Part shown: piece after piece, positions 54,958-64,000 of the stretch | Numbering within the stretch: position 1 is the stretch's first letter | Layout: every line of letters begins with the position of its first letter | NCBI RefSeq assembly: GCF_016793485.1 | Contig: NZ_JAEULZ010000013.1 | Span: 109,345 to 173,344 of the forward strand | Reading direction: 5' to 3' | Length of the DNA stretch: 64,000 bases | DNA from: Mesorhizobium sp. | Lineage (GTDB): Bacteria; Pseudomonadota; Alphaproteobacteria; Rhizobiales; Rhizobiaceae | Position numbers and translations under genes: made by a program | Notes under the pieces: generated by a model | The model's input: only the letters and a program-made list of their open reading frames with translations | Told to the model about the DNA's origin: nothing | Databases searched by the model: none

Positions 54958-57900
54958 TCAGCTCGCCTCGCGCATGCGCTCGGCCGCTTCCAAATTTACC
55001 GAGACAAGTTGGCTGACGCCCTGCTCGGCCATGGTCACGCCGAACAGCCGGTTCATGCGCGCCATGGTGATCGGGTTGTGCGTGATGACCACGAAGCGCG
55101 TTTCGGTGGACGCGGCCATCTCGTCCATCAGGTTGCAGAAGCGCTCGACATTGTGATCGTCGAGCGGTGCATCGACTTCGTCGAGCACGCAGATCGGCGC
55201 GGGGTTGGTCAGGAACACGGCGAAAATCAGCGCCATCGCGGTCAGCGCCTGCTCGCCGCCGGACAGCAGGGTCATGGTCTGCGGTTTCTTGCCCGGCGGT
55301 CGTGCGAGAATTTCCAATCCGGCTTCCAAAGGATCCTCGGACTCTATGAGTTGAAGCTCGGCAGTGCCACCTCCAAAGAGATGCGTGAACAGCCGTTGGA
55401 AATGGTTGTTGACCACTTCGAAGGCGGCAAGCAGCCGTTCCCGTCCCTCGCGGTTCAGGCTCTGGATAGCCTGGCGCAACTTGCGGATCGCCTCGATAAC
55501 GTCCTCGCGTTCGGAGACGATTGTTTCATGACGCTCGGAAAGCTCGCGCTGTTCTTCTTCCGCGCGCAGGTTTACCGCACCAAGCCTTTCGCGCTCGACT
55601 TTCAACCGCTCCAAGCGCTTTTCCACTTCGGAAGCGTCCGGCAAGGGTGCGTCGGGCTCCAGTTCGGCCTGACGGAGCGCGAGATGCGGTGGCGTGTTCA
55701 ATACTTCCAGGATGCGCGCCTCTGCTTCCTTGCGGCGCTCGTCGGCAGCGTTCAGGCGCTCTTCCGCGCGTACCCGGCCTTCGCGCGATTCCGAAAGCTG
55801 CTGGACAGCCGCGATCGCCGCCTTGTCGAGGACAGCCTGCCGATTTTCGGCCTCCTGAAGGCGGTCGGCCGCTTCCTTGCGCAGCGTCTCCGCCTTCGAC
55901 AATTCGCCGAGCAGGGCGCGTCGCTTGGCGTCGATTTCGTCAGGGGCGTCTTCAAGGCCCTGCAACTCGGTCGCCGTTTCCAGACGGCGTTCCGCCAGCG
56001 ACGTGATCTGCTGGTCCGCATTGGCCGCGCGCTGCACCCAGGTGCTGCGTTCGGTCGCGATCGCAGCCAGTCGCCTGGTGCGGGCCTCTGCCTCGCGCTT
56101 CAGCCCTTCGTGGATAGCACGCGCGTCAGCCAGGATACCGCGATCGCGGGTCACCGTCGCGGCAAATGCTTCCAGCCGCTCGCCAAGATTGCCAAGGTCC
56201 GGCGCTTCGGCAAGACGCGCCTCGGCTTGCGCCATCGCGTTGACGGCTTCTGCTACATCCTCGGCAATGCGCCCGCGCGATTCCGCAAGGGACTGTCGCC
56301 GGGCGGCAAACTCGCCGGCGGCCTTCTCTGCCCGCGCCAGCGTGTCGCGAGCCTCGCCCAGTGCACGCTGCGCATCACGCCAGGCCTGCCGGGCGGCAGC
56401 TTCGGCAGCGACGCGTTCGCGCACGGTGTTTTCGGCAGTGGCCATTGCCGCCTCGGCCGCTCGCACCTTCTGCGTGGCAATGACCATTTCGGCGTCGAGT
56501 TCGGCGAGCCGGTTCTTCTGGGCAAGCCGTTGCGCCGCGGCGGTTGGCGCATCGGCGCTGGCGGTAAAGCCGTCCCAACGCCACAGCGCCCCGTCCTTGG
56601 TCACAAGTCGCTGGCCGGTCTTGAGCAAACTCTGCAGTCTACTTCCATCGGCGATTTCGACGATGCCGATCTGTGCAAGGCGCCGGGCAAGCTGATCCGG
56701 TGCCTTGACCACGCTCGCGAGGCTGCGCACGCCGTCCGGCAAGGACGGGTCTTGTTCGCTCGCCTTTATATTCCCCCAATGCGCCGGCGCGCCGGGATCA
56801 AGGGCGGCATCGAGGTCGTCGCCAAGCGCAGCACCTAGCGCCGCTTCGTATCCACGCTGAACCGTGATCTGTTCCAGCACAGCGGGGAAAAGATCGCCGG
56901 AAACTGCGTTGATGATCTTGGCCAGCGTGCGCGCTTCGGTCTCGATGCGGGCGAGTTCTGCACGGGCTTCCTGCAACGGCGGGCGGGCAGCACTTTCCGT
57001 GGCACGAGCCTCGGCAACCGCCTTTTCCAAAGCGGTCGTGGCGGCTTCGGCGCTTTCGAGCTTTACCTGCGCTTCGTCGGCGATCTGCTTCTTTTCGACC
57101 GGGTCGGGAAGGCCGGCGATCCGCTGGGCGAGTTCCTCCGCCTCGCGGTCGAGCGTCGCCTGCTGCCGCTCAAGCCGCTCGCGGCGCTCAGCCGTTTCCC
57201 GCAGCGAACGTTCGATCTGGTTGCGTGCGGCGGCGACCTCGGCGCGTTCGGCCTGCAGCTTGGCGAGGCCGGCCTCCGAAAGCGTCAGCGCCGAGGAAGC
57301 CGCCTCGAAGGCGGCGCGTGTCGACGTTTCCCGCTCGACCGACGAGGCATTTTCGTCGTTCAGGGTCGCTTCTTCGGCGTTGAGCCGCTGGAGCACATCC
57401 GCGTTGTCGCGGACCATCTGCTCCTCACGGGTCATGTCCGCGTTGAGTTGTTCCAGCCGGCGGGCAAGTTCGGTACGGCGGCGCTCGATACGCGCTGCCT
57501 CTTCCTCGATCTGCGCCTTTGCGATGGAGAGCCGCTGGTAGGCCGCGGCCGCGACGGCTTCGGCATCGCGCAATTCCGGCATCTTGTGGGCGCCGATCGC
57601 CTGTTCCTTGGCGGCCTCCATCTGCGCGCTCGCGCGTTCGCCAACGACAGACGTCGCGGCCGAAAGCGCAGACTGCGCCTCGGCCTCGGCAGCCTTGGCC
57701 AAGGTCCAGCGTACATGCAGCAGAGTGGCCTCGGCCTTCCGGATGTCCGCCGACAGGTTCTTGAAGCGCGAGGCCTGTCGTGCCTGACGCTTCAGATTTT
57801 CGATCTGGCCCTCGAGTTCGCCGACCACGTCGTCGAGCCGTTCCAGGTTCTGCTCGGCTGCCCTCAGCCGAAGCTCTGCTTCGTGGCGGCGGGTGTGCAG

Positions 57901-58416
57901 GCCGGAAATGCCGGCAGCTTCTTCAAGCAACGCACGGCGCGCCTGGGGCTTTGCCTGGATCAGTTCGCCGATGCGGCCCTGTCCGACCATCGAAGGGGAG
58001 CGCGCGCCGGTCGACTGGTCCGCAAACAGAAGCTGGACGTCCTTGGCCCGCGCTTCCTTGCCGTTGATGCGGTAGACAGAGCCTGCTTCGCGCTCGATCC
58101 GGCGCGAAACCTGCAGTTCATCGGCGTCGTTGAAGGCGGCCGGCGCGGTCCGGTCGATATTGTCGAGGAAAAGCGTGACTTCGGCCGTATTGCGCGCGGG
58201 ACGCGTACCCGAACCGGAGAAGATCACATCGTCCATGCCGGACGCGCGCATGTTCTTGTATGAGCTTTCGCCCATGACCCAGCGCAGGGCCTCGACAAGG
58301 TTGGACTTGCCGCAACCGTTAGGACCGACAATACCAGTCAGCCCGCGCTCGATGACGAATTCGCCCGGTTCGACAAAGGATTTGAAGCCGAGAAGGCGAA
58401 GGCGGGAGAATTTCAT
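54958..58416 (-). CDS. smc: Chromosome segregation protein SMC
   Basis: The 1152-residue protein has a Walker A in GPNGCGKSNLVEALRWVMGE near the N-terminus. Long Ala/Glu/Arg-rich coiled coils flank a hinge at about 500-600. The C-terminal ATPase half has the signature LLSGGEQALTAMALIFAVFL and the Walker B-like ICVLDEVDAPLDDHN. SMC dimers organise and help separate chromosomes together with ScpA and ScpB, which are not in this window. The start is at 58416. The dsbA-like gene is 54 bases upstream on the same strand. Confidence 0.95.
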   Translation of the reverse strand: MKFSRLRLLGFKSFVEPGEFVIERGLTGIVGPNGCGKSNLVEALRWVMGESSYKNMRASGMDDVIFSGSGTRPARNTAEVTLFLDNIDRTAPAAFNDADELQVSRRIEREAGSVYRINGKEARAKDVQLLFADQSTGARSPSMVGQGRIGELIQAKPQARRALLEEAAGISGLHTRRHEAELRLRAAEQNLERLDDVVGELEGQIENLKRQARQASRFKNLSADIRKAEATLLHVRWTLAKAAEAEAQSALSAATSVVGERASAQMEAAKEQAIGAHKMPELRDAEAVAAAAYQRLSIAKAQIEEEAARIERRRTELARRLEQLNADMTREEQMVRDNADVLQRLNAEEATLNDENASSVERETSTRAAFEAASSALTLSEAGLAKLQAERAEVAAARNQIERSLRETAERRERLERQQATLDREAEELAQRIAGLPDPVEKKQIADEAQVKLESAEAATTALEKAVAEARATESAARPPLQEARAELARIETEARTLAKIINAVSGDLFPAVLEQITVQRGYEAALGAALGDDLDAALDPGAPAHWGNIKASEQDPSLPDGVRSLASVVKAPDQLARRLAQIGIVEIADGSRLQSLLKTGQRLVTKDGALWRWDGFTASADAPTAAAQRLAQKNRLAELDAEMVIATQKVRAAEAAMATAENTVRERVAAEAAARQAWRDAQRALGEARDTLARAEKAAGEFAARRQSLAESRGRIAEDVAEAVNAMAQAEARLAEAPDLGNLGERLEAFAATVTRDRGILADARAIHEGLKREAEARTRRLAAIATERSTWVQRAANADQQITSLAERRLETATELQGLEDAPDEIDAKRRALLGELSKAETLRKEAADRLQEAENRQAVLDKAAIAAVQQLSESREGRVRAEERLNAADERRKEAEARILEVLNTPPHLALRQAELEPDAPLPDASEVEKRLERLKVERERLGAVNLRAEEEQRELSERHETIVSEREDVIEAIRKLRQAIQSLNREGRERLLAAFEVVNNHFQRLFTHLFGGGTAELQLIESEDPLEAGLEILARPPGKKPQTMTLLSGGEQALTAMALIFAVFLTNPAPICVLDEVDAPLDDHNVERFCNLMDEMAASTETRFVVITHNPITMARMNRLFGVTMAEQGVSQLVSVNLEAAERMREAS

Positions 58417-58470
58417 CTGCGCAGACCTGAAGGCGAGCAGAAGCCCGCCCCCTTGCGCTCGATGCGGGCG

Positions 58471-59214
58471 TCAGAGCATGCCGTCGATGATCGCCGACAT
58501 TTCCTCAACTGTAAGGGCCCCTTTGTAGGTATTCCCGTTGATGAAAAAGGTCGGGGTGGAGTCGACCTTGAATTCCTCCGCGCCGCGCTTTTGCACCGCT
58601 CTCACATCGTCCAGAAGCTTCTGGTCCGTCAAGCACGCCTCGAAGGACTCCTGTGAAAAACCGGCAAGACGGGAAATCTGGAGCAGGGCTTCCTTGGCGT
58701 TCTGTACCGAAGCCCAGTTGCGCTGTTGCTTGAACAGCACATCGACCATTGCATAATAGTTGTCCTTGGAGCACCGCGCCAGCATGAAACCTGCCTCCGC
58801 ACGCGGGTCAAACGGAAATTCGCGCACGATCAGCCGCGCCTTGCCGGTATCGATGTACTTCGACTTGATTGCCGGCAAGGTATTTTCATGGAAATTCGCA
58901 CAATGCGGACAGGTCATCGATGCATATTCGACGATCGTGACGGGCGCGTCGGCCTTTCCGAGCACGATGTCTGGCAGGGCGCCAGGTTCAAGCAGCTTTG
59001 TCATGTCGACGGTTCCGGACGGCGCGGGCGCCTCAACGACCGCTGCGGGCGGAGCGTCTGCGGAGGGCGTTTCAGCCGCAGGGCTTGCCGGTTCGGCTGC
59101 CGTTTCCGCATTCGCTTGACTGGAGTCGCTGCAGCCCGAGGCGAGAGCCGCGCCTGAAACAGCAAGTAGAGAAAGGACGGTCCTGCGATGCAGCGAGCGA
59201 GTCATGCGAATCAC
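58471..59214 (-). CDS. DsbA-family thiol-disulfide oxidoreductase (exported)
   Basis: The 247-residue protein has an N-terminal signal that looks like a lipoprotein lipobox (ASGC near residue 28) and a low-complexity Ala/Pro linker (35-65). A thioredoxin-like domain follows with the active site CPHC in YASMTCPHCANFHENTL and the cis-Pro motif in VDSTPTFFING. It would introduce or repair disulfides in the periplasm. The gene lies between smc and the dciA-like gene on the same strand. Confidence 0.9.
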   Translation of the reverse strand: MIRMTRSLHRRTVLSLLAVSGAALASGCSDSSQANAETAAEPASPAAETPSADAPPAAVVEAPAPSGTVDMTKLLEPGALPDIVLGKADAPVTIVEYASMTCPHCANFHENTLPAIKSKYIDTGKARLIVREFPFDPRAEAGFMLARCSKDNYYAMVDVLFKQQRNWASVQNAKEALLQISRLAGFSQESFEACLTDQKLLDDVRAVQKRGAEEFKVDSTPTFFINGNTYKGALTVEEMSAIIDGML

Positions 59215-59336
59215 CTGATTTGCTGGGATGTTGTAACGCCTTGGCTCAGGAATCGAGCTTCAGCACGCAATAGGGCCTCTCGATGTCCAATCCAATCGGC
59301 AAAATTGTGGCTACAATCACGTTCGTGAGAGGCCAG

Positions 59337-59843
59337 TCAGCCTTTAAGGGGCCTGGAGGCCATTACGCTCGCTCCCAGCCGTTCGAGCGACTTGCGCAAA
59401 CCTTCGTCGTCCACTCCGTCGACAACACGGGCGAGGTGGCCGCTTTCCTCAGGGGCAAGCGCGCGCACGTGCTGCCTTTTGCGGGAGTTTGACGTCTGTA
59501 TTGGTTTCTGAACGATCTTGACGCGGCCGATCGCTGAGAATCCAAGAAAGGCGTTTACCCTTGATATGATCTCGCCGGTTTCGTGCTGAATATGCAGCGC
59601 CGAAATGCCCTCGCAAGCGATGACCAAGACCGCCGGCTCGAACGGGTCGTCGTCCTGAAGGCGGCGCGGCCACTGGATTTTCTCTGGTCGCGAAGTGGCT
59701 GCAAGCCGGGCTCCGACGATGTCCTCCCAGGACTGGACGAGGCCGATGGATATCCCGGCGCGCTTGCGCAGCACGGGATCAAGGATGGCGGTGGCGAGAT
59801 CGCTTACCGCCACGGCGTTGCGGTCAGGCCCTTTTCCTGCCAT
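59337..59843 (-). CDS. DciA-like DUF721 protein
   Basis: From the start at 59843 (MAGKGPDRNAVAVSDLATAI) the protein has 168 residues. The N-terminal KH-like DUF721 domain, including RAGISIGLVQSWEDIVGARL, is followed by a basic, poorly conserved tail. Such proteins act as DnaB helicase loaders (DciA) in many bacteria, so a role in replication initiation is likely. It is divergent from mutY with a 43-base gap. Reading upstream of 59843 is open but would enter the divergent promoter. Confidence 0.83.
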   Translation of the reverse strand: MAGKGPDRNAVAVSDLATAILDPVLRKRAGISIGLVQSWEDIVGARLAATSRPEKIQWPRRLQDDDPFEPAVLVIACEGISALHIQHETGEIISRVNAFLGFSAIGRVKIVQKPIQTSNSRKRQHVRALAPEESGHLARVVDGVDDEGLRKSLERLGASVMASRPLKG

Positions 59844-59886
59844 GGGCGTTGAGCATCCGGTTGTCTGAAGGCCTATCGTCAAACCA

Positions 59887-60996
59887 ATGGCACCGACAGA
59901 AAAATCCCGCAAGAGCACGGTTGGTTCGGGCGATGTCGCCGACCGGCTGCTCGATTGGTACGACGCGCACCATCGCGAGTTACCGTGGCGCGTGTCGCCA
60001 TCTGCTTTTGCGGCCGGCGTGCGGGCAGATCCCTATCGGGTCTGGCTGTCGGAGATCATGCTCCAGCAGACCACTGTCGAGGCGGTGAAGCCCTATTTCG
60101 CCAAGTTTCTCGACAAATGGCCTGCTGTGACGGACCTTGCCTTCGCGGAACCCGAGGATGTCATGAAGGCCTGGGCCGGGCTGGGCTATTATTCGCGCGC
60201 CCGCAACCTGAAAAAATGCGCGGATCTGGTTGCTGCGGAATACGGCGGCAGTTTTCCCGGTACCGAGGACGGCCTACGCCAGTTGCCGGGCATAGGCGCC
60301 TACACTGCTGCCGCCATAGCAGCGATCGCTTTTGGCCAGCGAGCTGTGGTGATCGATGGCAATGTCGAGCGCGTGATGGCGAGGCTCTTCGAGATCCGGA
60401 TTCCCCTGCCGGAGGCCAAGGCGACGATCCGCGCGCATCTCGAGAAGCTGGTGCCTTCCGACCGTCCCGGCGATTTTGCGCAGGCGATGATGGATTTGGG
60501 TGCGACGATCTGCACGCCGAGGCGCCCGCGCTGCATGCTCTGCCCGCTGCGGGATGATTGCCTGGCGATCCTGACCGGCGATCCCGAATTGCTCCCGATC
60601 AAGGCGGCCAAGGCCGAAAAGCCGACGAGGCGCGGGGCGGCCTTCGTGGCGCTGCGCCATGATGGTGCGATCCTGTTGCGGAAGCGGCCGGAAAAAGGCC
60701 TTCTGGGTGGCATGAGCGAGGTTCCGACGACCGGATGGACCGCCCGGCAGGATGGCGATCTCACGACCACGAGCGCGCCCTTTTCTGCCGATTGGCGGCA
60801 TGCGGGCAGCATTTCCCACGTTTTCACCCATTTCGCGCTCGAACTTGATGTCTACCGGGCAGACGTCGTGTCGCCGGAAACGCCTGCGGGGCATTGGTGG
60901 TCGCCGGTTTCGGCCGTGCATGACGAGGCGCTGCCCACCGTCATGAAAAAGGCGATCGAATCCGCTATCCCCGGTGCCACCAAACGCAGGCATTGA
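59887..60996 (+). CDS. mutY: A/G-specific adenine DNA glycosylase
   Basis: The 369-residue protein has the HhH-GPD glycosylase core with LSEIMLQQTTVEAV and the helix-hairpin-helix LPGIGAYTAAAIAAIAFGQ, whose catalytic Asp follows in VIDGNVERVM. The Fe-S cluster is bound by C-x6-C-x2-C-x5-C in CTPRRPRCMLCPLRDDC. A C-terminal NUDIX-like domain (about 240-360) reads 8-oxoG opposite adenine. It removes adenine misincorporated against 8-oxoguanine. It starts 43 bases from the divergent dciA-like gene. Confidence 0.96.
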   Translation: MAPTEKSRKSTVGSGDVADRLLDWYDAHHRELPWRVSPSAFAAGVRADPYRVWLSEIMLQQTTVEAVKPYFAKFLDKWPAVTDLAFAEPEDVMKAWAGLGYYSRARNLKKCADLVAAEYGGSFPGTEDGLRQLPGIGAYTAAAIAAIAFGQRAVVIDGNVERVMARLFEIRIPLPEAKATIRAHLEKLVPSDRPGDFAQAMMDLGATICTPRRPRCMLCPLRDDCLAILTGDPELLPIKAAKAEKPTRRGAAFVALRHDGAILLRKRPEKGLLGGMSEVPTTGWTARQDGDLTTTSAPFSADWRHAGSISHVFTHFALELDVYRADVVSPETPAGHWWSPVSAVHDEALPTVMKKAIESAIPGATKRRH

Positions 60997-61006
60997 AAGG
61001 ATACGC

Positions 61007-62784
<1,778 letters not shown>

Positions 62785-62905
62785 TCACTGTCCGTTATGG
62801 TTACCGTTCTGGGTAAAGATTTAATGAAATGACGGTGCGGAATTTGCGATGCAGCGCCGCATGGTGTAAGCGCGCCGCTTCCTCCAACATGATCGCGTGA
62901 CCGCA

Positions 62906-63592
62906 ATGCCGCAGCCAGACCTCGTCATTTTCGACTTCGACGGAACGCTCGTCGACAGCGAGTTCGTCGCGGCGCGGATCGAGGCCGAATTGATCACCAA
63001 AGCCGGCTACGAGATCACGGGTCAAGAACTGTCGGAGCTCTATGCCGGCCTGACCTTCAAGGACATCCTGCTGCGGATCGAGGAAGTGTCCTCCATTCCG
63101 CTCAAGGCGTCGCTGATCGACGAGGCCGAGGATCTCGTCGACAAGCGGCTGCGCGCCGAGGTCCGGGCCATCGAAGGCGCGCGGAACGCCGTCGCGTCGG
63201 TGACCGCGAAGCGGGCGATCTGCTCGAATTCGCGCGCCGACCGGGTTCGGTTCATGGCCGAAAAGTGGGGGCTCGGCCCCTTGTTCGGCGATCACATCTA
63301 CTCGTCGCTGGACGTTCCGGGAGGAAAACCGAAACCGGCGCCCGACGTCTTCCTGTTCGCTGCGCAAAAACTCGACGCCGATCCGGCCAAAACCTTCGTG
63401 GTCGAGGATTCGGTCCATGGCATTGCGGGTGCGAAGGCGGCCGGCATGCGCGTCATCGGCTTCACCGGCGCGTCGCACAGCTATCCGGGCCATGCCGACG
63501 TGCTGACCGAGGCTGGCGCCGAAACGGTGATCCGGCGCTGGGCCGATTTTCCGGGCGTGCTCGCCGCGCTGACCGAGTGGTCGGACGCGTAG
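62906..63592 (+). CDS. HAD-superfamily phosphatase (phosphoglycolate/beta-phosphoglucomutase-like)
   Basis: The ATG at 62906 (MPQPDLVIFDFDGTL) is favoured; a GTG at 62897 would add three residues. The 228-residue protein has a complete HAD set: DFDGTLVDSE, an alpha-helical cap, AICSNSRADRVRFM, KPKPAPDVF and VVEDSVHGIAGAKAAG. The full DxDxT supports phosphatase activity on a sugar phosphate or phosphoglycolate. It is divergent from ccrM with about 140 bases between. Confidence 0.9.
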   Translation: MPQPDLVIFDFDGTLVDSEFVAARIEAELITKAGYEITGQELSELYAGLTFKDILLRIEEVSSIPLKASLIDEAEDLVDKRLRAEVRAIEGARNAVASVTAKRAICSNSRADRVRFMAEKWGLGPLFGDHIYSSLDVPGGKPKPAPDVFLFAAQKLDADPAKTFVVEDSVHGIAGAKAAGMRVIGFTGASHSYPGHADVLTEAGAETVIRRWADFPGVLAALTEWSDA

Positions 63593-63660
63593 TTTCGCCT
63601 ACGGGCCGTTTCGCCGCCTGCCGGCGGTGGGCCTCCGCGATGCGAAGGCCCAAGCTGAAG

Positions 63661-63720
63661 CACCCCTCATCCGACTTCGCTTCGCTCAGCCACCTTCTCC
63701 CTCAAGGGGAGAAGGAAGGA
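63661..63720. repeat. RIME-like repeat
   Basis: The run cacccctcatccgacttcgc is followed by the hairpin CCTTCTCCC-tcaag-GGGAGAAGG (63693-63715). This is the classic rhizobial intergenic element layout, read on the strand opposite to the copy at 37734. Confidence 0.7.
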
Positions 63721-63736
63721 CGGCGCACACACCTCA

Positions 63737-63766
63737 TCGTTGCCACGCCCTGCTTTCGCAGTCTGG
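63737..63766 (-). repeat. 30-base repeat, copy 2 (inverted copy of 37688-37717)
   Basis: The bases, beginning TCGTTGCCACGCCCTG, are the exact reverse complement of the 30 bases at 37688-37717. A RIME-like hairpin module lies 22 bases beyond in the same relative orientation, so the whole composite is inverted relative to the first copy. Confidence 0.85.
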
Positions 63767-64000
63767 CTTCTGTCAAAGAACGCTCCCAGCCACGGAGGGA
63801 GAAGTCGGGAAGCGGGGCACGGGGCCGAGCCTCTCAATTATTAGTACGTGGCGCGACTTCCGCGCCCCGCCGGTGTTCTTGCCCCGACGGAGGACACGGC
63901 CGTTGCCGCTGGTCTCCGCAAGGGCCCGGACCTGGGGGTTCATCACCCAGCCAGCGCGACCGCAGCGCTGACCGATCCGGCACCGCCGCCCTCCCTGATA

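Larger units (their letters stand above)
63593..64000. other. Right-edge region with repeats and an unassigned structured tail
   Basis: The 408 bases contain a RIME-like repeat (63661-63720), the second 30-base repeat copy (63737-63766) and a GC-rich tail from about 63790 to the edge. The tail contains hairpins such as CTGGG-ggttcatca-CCCAG. On the minus strand one frame is open from the window edge to a TGA near 63775, encoding an Arg/Gly-rich peptide. It is open at the edge, so it could be the end of a gene or chance. I cannot name it. Confidence 0.45.

Noticed and set aside
55009-56838. Plus-strand open frame of about 600 codons inside smc
   Set aside because: It is antisense to the SMC coiled coil; the protein has no family features.
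63838-63860. Bases read on the minus strand as TACTAATAATTGAGAGGC, like the 3' end of 23S rRNA
   Set aside because: The resemblance is confined to a short motif; the flanks do not match rRNA, so no rRNA gene is called.

Overview
The window is a 64 kb stretch of GC-rich chromosome from an alphaproteobacterium. It most likely comes from a Hyphomicrobiales (Rhizobiales) member of the Mesorhizobium/Phyllobacteriaceae type. This rests on a CcrM-type adenine methylase, IalB, the cox gene order ctaC-ctaD-ctaB-coxF-ctaG-ctaE with SURF1, short DUF1344 and DUF983 proteins, a RibB fused to a degenerate cyclohydrolase domain (RibBX type), and several rhizobial intergenic palindromic repeats. This is inferred from gene content; no rRNA or tRNA gene was seen.

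Layout. 0-8 kb: a GH25 muramidase-like protein, an acyl-CoA dehydrogenase/enoyl-CoA hydratase pair, an XRE regulator-DUF2975 membrane protein pair divergent from a small secreted protein, pdxH, a lipoprotein and a DnaJ-domain protein. 8-18.3 kb: fabI, a phosphohistidine phosphatase, DUF1344, aroC, ribBX, ddl, a membrane protein, an HDAC-family deacetylase, xseB, and a Tat-type amidohydrolase paired with an outer-membrane barrel. 18.3-30 kb: housekeeping genes (pirin, dxs, tlyA, a 23S-type m5U methyltransferase, tldD) interleaved with three toxin-antitoxin modules (VapBC, Xre-RES, RelE-HigA type). 30-37.4 kb: the aa3 cytochrome c oxidase operon with its assembly factors. 37.4-38.1 kb: a 720-base gene-free stretch full of hairpins and repeats. 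38-49.8 kb: ispH-thrB-rnhA, a peroxiredoxin, a DsbD-N-like protein, YqgE, a large 7TM-PAS-GGDEF-EAL protein, a GNAT, an M16 peptidase, thrC and a lipoprotein. 49.8-55 kb: an accessory island with a DUF2793 tail-fibre-like protein and three surface-polysaccharide genes, preceded by AT-rich DNA. 55-63.6 kb: a DNA-maintenance block, smc, dsbA-like, dciA-like, mutY, two HAD phosphatases and ccrM. The right edge holds more repeats and an unexplained structured tail.

Most of the window is ordinary core genome. The unusual parts are the small elements between and inside genes: a repeat element that has become coding sequence at the end of rnhA, a 30-base sequence present in perfect inverted copies 26 kb apart and each joined to a rhizobial palindrome, a 32-base inverted repeat that supplies the aroC stop codon, and paired operators between the XRE/DUF2975 genes and the small secreted protein. 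I did not find a clear new defence or biosynthetic system.
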